Assembly (NCBI GenBank): GCA_018242665.1
Contig: JAFEBL010000011.1
Span: 62,001-126,000 of the forward strand
DNA from: Nitrospira sp.
Lineage (GTDB): Bacteria; Nitrospirota; Nitrospiria; Nitrospirales; Nitrospiraceae
Direction of reading: 5' to 3'
DNA: 64,000 bases
Under the pieces are notes generated by a model. It had not been told where the DNA came from. It was given only the letters and a program-made list of their open reading frames with translations, and searched no databases. Position numbers and translations under genes: made by a program. This document shows, one piece after another, positions 24,595 through 33,624 of this stretch (position 1 is the stretch's first letter; each line of letters starts with the position of its first letter).

Positions 24595-26001
24595 ATGACC
24601 ACATCCTGGGGCTGGATCGGCCCGTATGTCATCGTCATCGTGCTTGCAATTCTGGTGGGGCCGTTTCTGGCGGCACTCCCGCTGTTCACCCATACCTTCA
24701 TCCGTCCCCTTGGCCTGAACGCCTCGCAGGTCGTCTTGTTCCTCGCCGACGGTATCTGCCTCCTCATGTTGTGGATGAGCGCGGCCAGGGCCAGGCATGA
24801 CCTGCACGACAACGGTCGAGGCCAAACGTTCGTTCGCGCCATCCTGTACCCATCCATGCTGCTGTTGATCGTCGTGATGGCATCCCGCGCCTATGAAGCG
24901 CACGGAATTCCGGTCTTGGGACCGCCCAAGCAACCCTTCTATACCTGGCTGGTCACCGGCGGCCTCATCGGCTCGGCGACTTGGCTGACATTCGCCTGGG
25001 TTCGACATGTCGATGCCTTGACCCAGGCCTTGACGAGGCGCCCGACCCGCCGGCAGGTCAAGCCCGATGCCATGCCGGGGCTTCGCACCAGCGACGCGCA
25101 CTCTGCGGTTGAGGCCGCCGTTCCCGCGTCAGGCCGCCAGGCCGGCTCCGCCGTCGCCCGTCACGGCGCCACACCGGCCACGTTGGGGCGATATCACGTC
25201 GTCAAAGAATTGGGACGCGGAGCCATGGGCGTGGTGTATCTGGGGAAAGACCCCACGATTCAACGGTTCGTCGCCATCAAGACCATGCGCCTGGACGATC
25301 TCGACAGCGCGGAGGAACTCAAAGAGTTTCGGGACCGGTTCTTTCGCGAGGCCGAATCAACCGGGCGTCTCTCGCATCCCAACATCATCACCGTACACGA
25401 TGCCGGTGAGCAGGAGGGCCTGACCTACATTGCCATGGAATATCTCGAAGGCACGCTGCTCAGCTGCTTCTGCCAGAAATCGACGTTGTTGCCGTCGAAA
25501 CAGGTCTTGGAAATTGTGGCGACGGTCGCCGACGCGCTCGACTATGCGCATGGCCAGGGCATCGTCCATCGAGACGTCAAGCCCCCGAACATCATGCTCC
25601 TGAAGCAGCGCCACGTGAAGGTGATGGACTTCGGCATCGCCAAGCTCGCAACCGCCTCCAAGACGCAACCCAGCCTGATCATGGGGACGCCGCGCTACAT
25701 GTCGCCGGAGCAGGCCACGGGAAAGGACGTGGACGGCCGGTCCGACGTGTTTTCGCTCGGCGTGGTGCTGTTCGAATTGTTGACCGGGGAACGACCCTTC
25801 GACGCCGAAAATATGCCCGCGCTCGTGACGCGCATCACCAAGGCGCCGCATGCGCCGTTGCTGAAGTATCGGCAAGATCTGCCGCCGCGCGTCCAAGGCA
25901 TCCTAGACCGGGCCCTGCAGAAAGACATTCCGAATCGATACCGCCACGCCGGCGACATGGCGCAAGACCTCCGCGCCATCTTCCAGGTCATGCCGAGATA
26001 A
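24595..26001 (+). CDS. Membrane-anchored serine/threonine protein kinase
   Basis: 468 aa. Four predicted membrane helices lie in the N-terminal 140 residues (about 5-30, 42-64, 80-102, 116-138), a linker follows, then a Hanks-type kinase at ~198-465. Kinase landmarks: glycine loop LGRGAMGVVYLG, VAIK lysine (K229), HRDVKPPN (H325, D327), MDFGIAKL and YMSPEQ. The kinase is C-terminal to the membrane part, the reverse of the common PknB layout, so the sensor is probably the helical bundle itself. Followed by a PP2C phosphatase (8 bp) and an FHA protein. Confidence 0.93.
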   Translation: MTTSWGWIGPYVIVIVLAILVGPFLAALPLFTHTFIRPLGLNASQVVLFLADGICLLMLWMSAARARHDLHDNGRGQTFVRAILYPSMLLLIVVMASRAYEAHGIPVLGPPKQPFYTWLVTGGLIGSATWLTFAWVRHVDALTQALTRRPTRRQVKPDAMPGLRTSDAHSAVEAAVPASGRQAGSAVARHGATPATLGRYHVVKELGRGAMGVVYLGKDPTIQRFVAIKTMRLDDLDSAEELKEFRDRFFREAESTGRLSHPNIITVHDAGEQEGLTYIAMEYLEGTLLSCFCQKSTLLPSKQVLEIVATVADALDYAHGQGIVHRDVKPPNIMLLKQRHVKVMDFGIAKLATASKTQPSLIMGTPRYMSPEQATGKDVDGRSDVFSLGVVLFELLTGERPFDAENMPALVTRITKAPHAPLLKYRQDLPPRVQGILDRALQKDIPNRYRHAGDMAQDLRAIFQVMPR

Positions 26002-26009
26002 TTCCACCC

Positions 26010-26846
26010 ATGCACTCCTGGCACGTCACACATGGGGCCGCGTCGGACATCGGCCGCACCCGCCATCACAATGAAGACCGCTTCCATGCCGATCCCGCCG
26101 CCGGCTTATTCATCGTCTGCGACGGAATGGGTGGGCATCGAGCCGGAGAAGTCGCCAGCAGCCGCACGATCGAACTGATTCCGCAGTATCTGGCCACGGC
26201 CGCCGCCGACCCGGCACTCCCCCTCATCGGCATGACAAGGCCGGAATGGTCGGTCGCGACTAACCGCTTGGCAAGTGCCGTGCGGCTGGCCAATCACCGC
26301 ATCCATCAGGAAGCCGCGCACGAGCAGGCCTACGCGGGGATGGGCACGACCGTGGTTGCCGCCTGCCTGGCGGGGTCAACGCTCTCGATCGCCCATGTGG
26401 GAGACAGCCGTCTCTATCTGATCCGGGACCGGACCATTCAGTTGCTCACGCAAGACCATTCATTAGTGCAAGAGCAGCTGCGATCAGGACTGCTGACCGA
26501 GGCCGAAGCCATGCGTGCCGCACATAAACACATACTGACCCGCGCCGTCGGCGTCCAGGCCCTGGTGGAGGTGGAACTGGGAGAGTTCCCCTTGTGCGAC
26601 GGAGATCTTCTGCTGCTCTGCTCCGATGGATTGACCGCAGGCGTGTCCGAGGATGCGATGCTCCATGCGGTGCTGGGGTCGACGGATCTTCGCGCCGTCT
26701 CGAACCGGCTCATCGCTCTGGCCAATGAGGCCGGCGGCTCGGATAACACCACGGTGATCGTCGTCCACGTGACGTATCGAGAGCCAGGCCTTTGGAACCG
26801 ACTCTACAACCGCCTGCATGCCGATCCCACAATCAACCCCCGGTAA
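26010..26846 (+). CDS. PP2C-family serine/threonine protein phosphatase
   Basis: 278 aa. Metal-binding motifs are intact: RTRHHNEDRF (Asp in the NED site), CDGMGGHRAGEVAS, THVGDSR-like AHVGDSRLYLI, and the C-terminal GGSDNTTVI. It would reverse phosphorylation by the adjacent kinase and is encoded 8 bp after it. Soluble. An operon of kinase, PP2C and FHA is inferred from spacing. Confidence 0.93.
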   Translation: MHSWHVTHGAASDIGRTRHHNEDRFHADPAAGLFIVCDGMGGHRAGEVASSRTIELIPQYLATAAADPALPLIGMTRPEWSVATNRLASAVRLANHRIHQEAAHEQAYAGMGTTVVAACLAGSTLSIAHVGDSRLYLIRDRTIQLLTQDHSLVQEQLRSGLLTEAEAMRAAHKHILTRAVGVQALVEVELGEFPLCDGDLLLLCSDGLTAGVSEDAMLHAVLGSTDLRAVSNRLIALANEAGGSDNTTVIVVHVTYREPGLWNRLYNRLHADPTINPR

Positions 26847-26854
26847 GGAACACC

Positions 26855-27580
26855 ATGTCGCAGCCCCATGCAGCAATCCCCACCCTCCTGATCGCATTGC
26901 CACACGGCGGCATCAGAGTCTGTGAGCTTTCGCGCACCCCGTTCACCATCGGTCGTGCCCAGGGGAACGATCTCTGCCTGGAAGACTCTGCCCTTTCCGC
27001 CCACCATGCTCAAATCATCATGGTGCAGAACCTGCCGTTCCTTGAAGACGTCGGGAGCTCAAGCGGCACCTTCGTGAACGACGCGCGCGTCGAACGCCAC
27101 CACCTTCGTGATGCTGACACGATCCGTCTCGGTGCATACCGCCTCACCTTTCGAGAACACCACCGCGCGGCCGGGGAGGCAGCCAGCCACCGCAAGGCGC
27201 CGATCGCAGACACGACCGTGGTCCTGTCGCGCCGCCAGGAAGGACCGGGCCCCGCTCCTGAGCGCCACATCGGGATCGTGGAAATTCTCTCCGGGGCAAC
27301 CGGGCAGGCACAGTATCACTTGACCAAGCCCACATCGCTGGTCGGGGCACAGGATGACGCCGTCATCACCCTCACCGGCTGGTTTGCTCCCAAAACAGCC
27401 GCGATGATCAGCCGGAAAAACGAAGGCTATGCCGTGAGTCAAACGGAGAGCGGCAAGCGCATTCTTATCAATGGCCGGGTCACGCAAGGAGAACAGGCGT
27501 TACGGCACGGGGATGTCGTGGAAGTGGCAGGGATTACCATGCGCTTTCTGCTGCGAGCCCAGAGCAGCGACGCGGTCTAG
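26855..27580 (+). CDS. Double FHA-domain protein
   Basis: 241 aa from the ATG at 26855 (TAAGGAA 5 nt upstream). The first FHA domain covers ~18-100 with FTIGRAQGNDLCL and the phosphothreonine-binding SAHHAQI. A second, more divergent FHA-like region covers ~145-240 (TSLVGAQDDAVITL, ISRKNEGY, NGRVTQGEQ, HGDVVEVAG). FHA domains bind phosphothreonine, so this is a likely adaptor for the adjacent kinase. The tandem arrangement could let it bridge two phosphoproteins. Confidence 0.88.
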   Translation: MSQPHAAIPTLLIALPHGGIRVCELSRTPFTIGRAQGNDLCLEDSALSAHHAQIIMVQNLPFLEDVGSSSGTFVNDARVERHHLRDADTIRLGAYRLTFREHHRAAGEAASHRKAPIADTTVVLSRRQEGPGPAPERHIGIVEILSGATGQAQYHLTKPTSLVGAQDDAVITLTGWFAPKTAAMISRKNEGYAVSQTESGKRILINGRVTQGEQALRHGDVVEVAGITMRFLLRAQSSDAV

Positions 27581-27593
27581 ACGTCGGACCGGT

Positions 27594-28208
27594 TCAATTG
27601 AGCAAACGCCCGCGCTTAGGCAACAGTTGAAAACACTGGTCGGAGACCGACTGGGCGTGAGATTCCAAACACTGGACCAGTCCCTCGCCACCGGCGGGTA
27701 CATCCCGGCAATATTGCCGCCGATCCGCCTCACAGGCCACCCGTAGTTGTTGCAGGCTTTCTTTCATCCGGACGAGTTTCTCCCGCAGCATCGGCCGACA
27801 AGGCAGAGACAGTTGTGCCGCTTTGCGCTGTAAACAGGCATGGCGCGCACCTGCTTCCTCCGGACAGAGCGCGGAGATTTCCAGATCACATTTGGCGTCC
27901 CGTGCCGCCGGATTGCCTCCGCGTTCCGCGGGCGACGGGCGTGGTGGGTCCTGTACGACGAGCGGAACCTCCGCCTGCATGACCGCCGGGGATGGAGCAG
28001 CATCAGGCACGGTGCTCACAGGGGGAACAGCGGGTGATGGCGACGGAAGCGGAGGCACGGTCGGCGCGGTCTCCGGCAACACCTCGCTCTGGGGGAGCAG
28101 AAGCATCACCAGCCCCCACACGCCGCCCAAGACCAGACAACTCAGTACCGTGACCAGGATGACGGCCCCGATGCGGGATGAGCCAGCCAAGGAACCCCTC
28201 GGTGACAA
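27594..28208 (-). CDS. Membrane-anchored cysteine-rich (GLG1-type repeat) protein
   Basis: ~204 aa. One N-terminal membrane helix (about residues 14-38), a long Pro-rich linker, then a domain with paired cysteines: CDLEISALCPEE, HACLQRKAAQLSLPC, VACEADRRQYC and GGEGLVQCLESHAQ. The spacing (C-x~7-C ... CL-x~9-C) resembles GLG1/ESL-1 cysteine-rich repeats, probably disulfide-bonded and periplasmic. TTG starts at 28208 or 28190 are the options; GAGGGG precedes the latter. A related secreted protein lies at 54164. Confidence 0.7.
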   Translation of the reverse strand: MSPRGSLAGSSRIGAVILVTVLSCLVLGGVWGLVMLLLPQSEVLPETAPTVPPLPSPSPAVPPVSTVPDAAPSPAVMQAEVPLVVQDPPRPSPAERGGNPAARDAKCDLEISALCPEEAGARHACLQRKAAQLSLPCRPMLREKLVRMKESLQQLRVACEADRRQYCRDVPAGGEGLVQCLESHAQSVSDQCFQLLPKRGRLLN

Positions 28209-28316
28209 CGGTTCGGTGCCGATGGATCAGCGGGACGCCCGATGGAGTAATCGGGTCATCACCGCCATGTGAAGAGAACGTACGGTTTCGCGATCCCTGC
28301 CGCGAACCGGCGCCGG

Positions 28317-29330
28317 TCAGTTTTCCGGCGCTTCCACGATGTGGTTCTCGAATCGCGTGCAGCCCTCGGCCAACAATCGATTCGTCAGCATTTCGCCGGG
28401 CCATTCGATGGGCAGGTCGGCCGTGAACACCCAGACATCGGGCGACGTCCAGACCGGACCATGGTCTTCAGGCAATTCCGGATCAAAGAGGTCGGTCCAG
28501 ACCGGCATGTAGACCCCGTTCCCGCATTGCGTATGCAGATGGACGATGGTGCGCGCCCGTACCATCGGATCCAGGTCCCGCCAGACCGCAGCCGTTTCAT
28601 CTGCCAATCGATGCAGGCGCACGGCATTCTGCGCGTCAAACAGCGCGTAGGACGCATACACCGGCACTTCCAACGTATCGGGAGCCAGGGCCAATTCCGA
28701 ACATTGCGCCACCAGGCCCTCAAGTAAGGCGCGGCGCGCCGGTTCCTCCAATGCGTCCGGCAGTCCGGGATCAGGCAGCCCGATCAGTTGGAAAAAGAGG
28801 AACGCCGTATTTTCCACCGGGGGATAGAGCCGGGAGGCGATGGCCTGTGTGCGCTGAGAATCGGCGATACTGACGAGATGTTCATTCAAGGTCTGCAGCG
28901 TCAACCCTTCGAGCGTGGCATCCGTCAGCAGGCGAGGTTCGACGCGCACCACCACGCCAGAGGGAATCTGCAAATGCCGGTGGAGCAGGTCCGCGGTGGC
29001 GACGGGATCGATTTTCAAACCGAGCGGTTGTCCCAGATTGGCCTGCAGGGGCAACTCCAGCGCCGCCATCACCGCATAGGCACTTTTTTCTTCGTCCGGT
29101 CCATCCATGATGACGGCGCAGGACGCTTCCGCCACCAGGTCGAACATCCACTCCGCCATCTCCTCATCCAGCGCGGCCAAGACCGTCAGCAAATCCTGCT
29201 CACGCCCTTGCTCGATGAAGGCCTGCAGTGTATCGATGGCCGCATCCGTGTCCCCATGGTCGTGACGGCGGGCATTAATGAGGTGGATCAAATCTCGCGT
29301 CAGCGGATCCGGTCGTGACCAACTCAACAT
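28317..29330 (-). CDS. Hypothetical protein, 337 aa
   Basis: I do not recognise this family. The ATG at 29330 has GGGAGG 7 nt upstream, better than the longer frame. Globular, Leu/Asp-rich, mixed alpha/beta; no signal peptide or membrane segment. Recognisable stretches are LSWSRPDPLTRDLIHLINAR at the start and PVWTSPDVWVFTADLPIEWP near the end. Likely cytoplasmic; transcribed in the same direction as the YjbQ gene upstream of it. Confidence 0.7.
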   Translation of the reverse strand: MLSWSRPDPLTRDLIHLINARRHDHGDTDAAIDTLQAFIEQGREQDLLTVLAALDEEMAEWMFDLVAEASCAVIMDGPDEEKSAYAVMAALELPLQANLGQPLGLKIDPVATADLLHRHLQIPSGVVVRVEPRLLTDATLEGLTLQTLNEHLVSIADSQRTQAIASRLYPPVENTAFLFFQLIGLPDPGLPDALEEPARRALLEGLVAQCSELALAPDTLEVPVYASYALFDAQNAVRLHRLADETAAVWRDLDPMVRARTIVHLHTQCGNGVYMPVWTDLFDPELPEDHGPVWTSPDVWVFTADLPIEWPGEMLTNRLLAEGCTRFENHIVEAPEN

Positions 29331-29479
29331 GGCTGGCCTCCCAGGTCGATGCGATGTCGCGATGCTAGATATGCGGTCATCCTGTTGTCCATGTTGCCAA
29401 ACTTTCCGGAACGTGGCAAGCGCCAATGCGGTTCGCCCTGGGCCCATTCCCGAGTCCAAGGCCGAAGCAGGCCCGCAGC

Positions 29480-29893
29480 CTATTCTCCGATGATCTTCAC
29501 CAGCACCCGCTTGCGCCGCCGCCCGTCAAACTCACCGTAAAAAATTTGTTCCCAGGGTCCGAAATCCAGTTTCCCATCCGTGATCGCCACCACCACTTCC
29601 CGCCCCATCAATTGCCGTTTGATGTGCGCGTCGCCGTTGTCCTCGCCGGTGTCGTTGTGGCGATAGGTCGCGTCGTGCGGCGCGAGCCGTTCGAGAAACG
29701 CATCGTAGTCTTGGAGCAGCCCGCCTTCGTCGTCATTGATGTAGACGCTGGCGGTGATGTGCATGGCGTTGACCAGCACCAACCCCTCGCGCACGCCGCT
29801 CTTCCGCACGGCGGCTTCCACCTGCGCGGTGATATTCAGATAGGCGCGTCTGGTTTTCGTCTCAAACCAGAGTTCCTCACGATAGGATTTCAT
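29480..29893 (-). CDS. YjbQ-family protein (secondary thiamine-phosphate synthase type)
   Basis: 137 aa from the ATG at 29893 with GGGAACG upstream. Family blocks are [34 protein letters not shown] with the conserved His/Asp cluster, [15 protein letters not shown] and [21 protein letters not shown]. coli YjbQ has weak thiamine-phosphate synthase activity, but the physiological role of the family is not settled. Confidence 0.9.
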   Translation of the reverse strand: MKSYREELWFETKTRRAYLNITAQVEAAVRKSGVREGLVLVNAMHITASVYINDDEGGLLQDYDAFLERLAPHDATYRHNDTGEDNGDAHIKRQLMGREVVVAITDGKLDFGPWEQIFYGEFDGRRRKRVLVKIIGE

Positions 29894-30170
29894 CGTTCCC
29901 TGTCTACTGGCCGTACGCGATTCTGCAACGGCGCTGTTCGAAGTTGCAAGCCCTGGCACGCCGGACAGGGAGACTCATCGCCACGGTGCACGATGTTGGC
30001 ATGCTGTCTCGGGCCGGGGGGGCGCCCAAGGTGCGGCGGATGTCCCTGCCACCCGCCGATCGGCACAGGCACGCATCCCGCTGCTTTCCTGAACAAAATT
30101 GACAGGCCCCGGAACCGGTGATAAGTACCTACGATTAGACAGCGATGGTTCCGAATGAGGAGGTCCTCCG

Positions 30171-30950
30171 ATGATATCATCCATGGGCATTCCCGCGATC
30201 GGCAGTGAATGGACAAATTGGCGTCTCCTGTTCGCGAGTCAGCCCGAGCCTGACCTGGAATTCACCGAAGAAGACTTGGACGAAGCGGCGCCTCCGCCGG
30301 CCCCGCCCATGAACGCGCCGAAACGATCGAAGAAAGGACCGCTCCTCTGGATCCTGCTCCTCCTGCTCGTCGGCGGCATCGGGTACGTGGCGATGGATCC
30401 CGACTCCGCGATGCAACTGATCCAGCCCTACCTGGATGGTGGCGCGGAGACCGCTCAGCCAGTCGCCCAACGCCCTGCACCGCCGGCCCCGAAGCCCGCT
30501 GCCGTGCCAGCACCCGCGCCCGAGACAGCGCAGACCCCTGTTCCCACTCCGATGGTTGCCCCACCCGCGGCTGTCGAGAGCGCCCCGGCGGCACCTGTAG
30601 ACCAGCCGGCCCCGAAGCCGATGCCTACAGCCGCCGTCCCCGCTCCAGCTCTCGCTCCAGCACCGGCCGCCACGCCGGCTCCCATGGCCGTTAAGATCGC
30701 CGGTCCAGCCTTTGCCGAGAGGCAACGCGTGACCGTGGTCGCCGATCCCCATCGGCCGAAGGCTCCTATGCCGCTCTTCGTCGATGCCGTCGGCAGTAAG
30801 ACCAGCACCACGGTAGCAGCCGGCGCCACGTTGATGATTCTCGACGGAGACTATCAGAAGAGCGGGTGGGTCTATTCAGTCCGAACTCAGGACGGCAAGA
30901 AGGGCTGGATCTCCGAACGCCACTTGAAATCGATCAAGCCAAAACGCTGA
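30171..30950 (+). CDS. Single-pass membrane protein with Pro/Ala-rich linker and SH3-like C-terminus
   Basis: 259 aa. Acidic N-terminus, one membrane helix at ~55-75 (LLWILLLLLVGGIGYVAM), then a ~100-residue Pro/Ala-rich linker (PAPAPETAQTPVPTP and similar). It ends in a bacterial SH3-like module (TTVAAGATLMILDGDY, GWVYSVRTQDGKKGWISERH). AGGAGG lies before the ATG. Probably a cell-wall or periplasm-facing adaptor; the ligand is unknown. A Rho-independent terminator follows. Confidence 0.8.
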   Translation: MISSMGIPAIGSEWTNWRLLFASQPEPDLEFTEEDLDEAAPPPAPPMNAPKRSKKGPLLWILLLLLVGGIGYVAMDPDSAMQLIQPYLDGGAETAQPVAQRPAPPAPKPAAVPAPAPETAQTPVPTPMVAPPAAVESAPAAPVDQPAPKPMPTAAVPAPALAPAPAATPAPMAVKIAGPAFAERQRVTVVADPHRPKAPMPLFVDAVGSKTSTTVAAGATLMILDGDYQKSGWVYSVRTQDGKKGWISERHLKSIKPKR

Positions 30951-30979
30951 CACGCGATCACGCGTCCGATGCTCCTATC

Positions 30980-31019
30980 ACGGCCCGCTCCTCCTCGGAA
31001 CGGGCCGTTGTCTTTTTTT
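30980..31019 (+). terminator. Rho-independent terminator
   Basis: ACGGCCCG (30980-30987) pairs with CGGGCCGT (31001-31008) around a 13-nt loop and is followed by TGTCTTTTTTT. Ends the SH3-like gene transcript. Confidence 0.8.
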
Positions 31020-31104
31020 GCCGGTTCACCCTTGTTATAATGCCGCGCCTGCACCACCGGCCCCCACCCAGCGGGGATCTCCACACAAGGATGCATCTGT
31101 ACGA

Positions 31105-31815
31105 ATGATGAACGAACTACGCGCCATTATTTTTGATTTTGACGGCGTGATCGCCGATACCGAACCGCTCCACTTCGCCGCCCTGCAGCGGGTCTTGGCC
31201 GGCATCGACATTACGCTGACGGAAGCCGAATATTACGCAGACTATCTCGGGTTCGATGATCGCGGCTGTTTCCTGGAGGCGTTGCGCGCCCGTCGCCGAG
31301 AAACCACTCCCTCGCTCGTCGGGGATCTGATGGATCGTAAGGCACAGGCCTATCTCGCCGCCATCAAAGATCATCTCGTCATCTTCCCGGGGGTGCGCGA
31401 ACTCGTGCAGGAGGCGGCCGCACGCGTACCGCTGGCCATCGCCTCCGGGGCACTACGAAACGAAATCGAAGTGATTTTGGAGGAAGCCGGTCTGCGAAAA
31501 GCATTTTGCCACATCACGAGCGCCGAAGACGTCGCACGGGGCAAACCGGCGCCTGATCCCTTCCTTCATGCGATGGCCGGATTGAACCGACAGCCGGCTC
31601 AGCCTGCGCTCACCCCGCGGGACTGCCTGGTGATCGAAGATTCCTTGCCGGGAGTCAGGGCGGCACGGGCGGCAGGCATGAAGGTGCTGGCCGTCGCCAA
31701 CACCCACACCATACAAGACCTGGGTGAAGCCGACGCGATCACCCATTCCCTTGCCGATACCCAGCTGTCCGACCTCCAGGCACGGCTGTGGGGACCGGCC
31801 CAGGGTCAGTCATGA
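31105..31815 (+). CDS. HAD-superfamily phosphatase (beta-phosphoglucomutase-like)
   Basis: 236 aa. HAD motif I is DFDGVIADTEPLH (nucleophile Asp and general acid Asp), motif II IASGALRNE, motif III lysine at RGKPAPDPFL, motif IV VIEDSLPGVRAA. The cap domain type fits PGM-beta/phosphoglycolate-phosphatase-like enzymes. Substrate unknown. The ATG at 31105 precedes the beta1 strand closely; ATG 31108 is equally possible. Overlaps the next gene by ATGA. Confidence 0.88.
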   Translation: MMNELRAIIFDFDGVIADTEPLHFAALQRVLAGIDITLTEAEYYADYLGFDDRGCFLEALRARRRETTPSLVGDLMDRKAQAYLAAIKDHLVIFPGVRELVQEAAARVPLAIASGALRNEIEVILEEAGLRKAFCHITSAEDVARGKPAPDPFLHAMAGLNRQPAQPALTPRDCLVIEDSLPGVRAARAAGMKVLAVANTHTIQDLGEADAITHSLADTQLSDLQARLWGPAQGQS

Positions 31816-32744
31816 ATATCTGTTCCCTCGTACCGGGAGCGACCGAGGTCGTGTCGGCCTTGGGACTCGAAGACCATCTCGTCGGCATCAGCCACGAATG
31901 TGATGTGCCCGGTAGCCTGACGCGAGCTTCGGTGATGGTGCGCGGACGCGTCGACAGCCAGACGCTCTCGAGCGCGCAGATCGATGCGCAAGTCGGCGCA
32001 CTGCTCTCGACCGGTACGAGTCTCTATGAATTGGACGAGTCGCGACTCCTGGCCGCGCGACCAGACCTGCTCATCATGCAGGATCTCTGTGATGTTTGTG
32101 CCATCACACCCGCGCAGGTCGCCCGGGTGCTGCAAGCTCTGTCACCGGCACCACGCGTGGTCACCCTCAATCCCCATCGACTGAACGATGTCCTGCGCGA
32201 TATCGAAACGCTGGGCGATGCGATGGAGCGGGAAGAAGCTGGACGACAACTGACCGCCACCTTGCGCCGCAGACTCGATGCGGTACGAGCAACTGTGAGT
32301 ATGGATTCACGAAACGTGAGAGTAGCCTGTCTCGAATGGCTTTCTCCACTGTACAGCGCCGGCCACTGGGTGCCTGACATGGTGGAAGCCGCGGGCGGCA
32401 TCGATGCACTGGCTGCTGCGGGAACTCCTTCACAAAAGATTGAATGGGAAGCGCTCGCGGCCAGTGCGCCCGATGTCATCGTCCTCATGCCCTGTGGCTT
32501 CACTGTGGCGCGCACCAAGACTGATCTGGCTGCGGTGACGGGACATCCCGCTTGGAAGGCTCTGCCAGCCGTGCAACGAGGCGAGGTCTATCTGGTCGAC
32601 GCCCTCTCCTATTTCAGTCGCCCAGGCCCGCGGCTGGTCGACGGCGTCGAACAACTGGCCGCCATTTTTCATCCGTCCTGTTACGGCCACCGGCTCCCGG
32701 CCACCGTCGAACGACTCACAACCCCTGACGCCTCCACCCGATGA
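31812..32744 (+). CDS. Cobalamin-binding-like protein (BtuF/COG0614 type) without signal peptide
   Basis: 310 aa. The bilobed type III periplasmic-binding fold is seen as ICSLVPGATEVVSALGLED and GISHECDVP at the N-terminus, LIMQDLCDVCAIT in the middle and ARVACLEWLSPLYSAGHWVP at the hinge. No signal peptide or lipobox is present, so it is probably cytoplasmic, unlike true BtuF. The CDVC pair is conserved in this cytosolic subgroup as I recall it and could bind metal. Cobalamin binding is annotation by family only. Confidence 0.75.
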   Translation: MNICSLVPGATEVVSALGLEDHLVGISHECDVPGSLTRASVMVRGRVDSQTLSSAQIDAQVGALLSTGTSLYELDESRLLAARPDLLIMQDLCDVCAITPAQVARVLQALSPAPRVVTLNPHRLNDVLRDIETLGDAMEREEAGRQLTATLRRRLDAVRATVSMDSRNVRVACLEWLSPLYSAGHWVPDMVEAAGGIDALAAAGTPSQKIEWEALAASAPDVIVLMPCGFTVARTKTDLAAVTGHPAWKALPAVQRGEVYLVDALSYFSRPGPRLVDGVEQLAAIFHPSCYGHRLPATVERLTTPDASTR

Positions 32745-32745
32745 C

Positions 32746-33624
32746 ATGATGATGACACCGACTCAAGCTCAAACCTATTGCACGACGCTCACAAAAAAAA
32801 GCGGGAGCAACTTCTACTACTCGTTCCTGTTTCTGCCGAAAACTCGCCGCGATGCCATGTACACCGTCTACGCATTCTGTAAAGAGGTGGATAACGCAGT
32901 CGATGAACCGCCTCCCGGCAGCCATCCGCAAGAGGAGCTGGCGCGCTGGCGACGAGAACTGGCCGCGACCTACGACGGCACACCGACCTTTCCCGTCACC
33001 ATCAGCCTGGCCCGGCACGTTCGAGACCTCTCCATCCCCCAGGCGTACTTTGAAGAATTGATCAAAGGCGTGGAGATGGACCTCACGACCAAGCGGTACG
33101 CCACGTTCGATCAGTTGTCGCTCTACTGCTATCGAGTCGCTTCCGTGGTGGGGTTGATCTGCCTCCACGTGTTCGGGACCACATCACCCCGGGCACAAGA
33201 TTATGCGGTCAATCTCGGCATGGCGTTTCAATTGACCAACATTTTGCGGGACCTGGGCAACGACGCCGAATGCGGCCGCGTCTACCTGCCGCAAGAAGAT
33301 TTCGCGCGTTTCGGCTACCGCGAGGAGGACCTGCTGCACCGGCGGTACAAGCCTGAATTCACCGAGCTCATGAAGTTTGAGGTCGAGCGCGCAAAGGAAT
33401 TCTATGCCAAGGCCGCGCGGGCCCTCGACTCACTGCCGCGCGAGGAACGCCGGGCCCTGACCGTCGCCGAGATCATGCGCGGCGTATATCGCCGGATTCT
33501 CGAGCGCATCGAGGAGTCCGGCTATCGCGTGTTGGGAGATCGCGTCACCCTATCCTCCAGCCATCGACTGGCCGTGGCCGCCGGCGTCTGGCTGCGCTCA
33601 CGCTTACCTGCTGCCGCTCCATGA
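32746..33624 (+). CDS. hpnD: Presqualene diphosphate synthase HpnD
   Basis: 292 aa. Squalene/phytoene synthase fold with SGSNFYYSFLFLP, the first Asp-rich motif in YAFCKEVDNAVDE, YCYRVASVVGL and the second Asp-rich motif in NILRDLGNDAECGR. The HpnD-type N-terminus distinguishes it from phytoene synthases. Condenses two farnesyl diphosphates to presqualene diphosphate for the hopanoid/squalene pathway. Several closely spaced ATGs (32746-32752) leave the exact start open. Overlaps hpnE by ATGA. Confidence 0.9.
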   Translation: MMMTPTQAQTYCTTLTKKSGSNFYYSFLFLPKTRRDAMYTVYAFCKEVDNAVDEPPPGSHPQEELARWRRELAATYDGTPTFPVTISLARHVRDLSIPQAYFEELIKGVEMDLTTKRYATFDQLSLYCYRVASVVGLICLHVFGTTSPRAQDYAVNLGMAFQLTNILRDLGNDAECGRVYLPQEDFARFGYREEDLLHRRYKPEFTELMKFEVERAKEFYAKAARALDSLPREERRALTVAEIMRGVYRRILERIEESGYRVLGDRVTLSSSHRLAVAAGVWLRSRLPAAAP

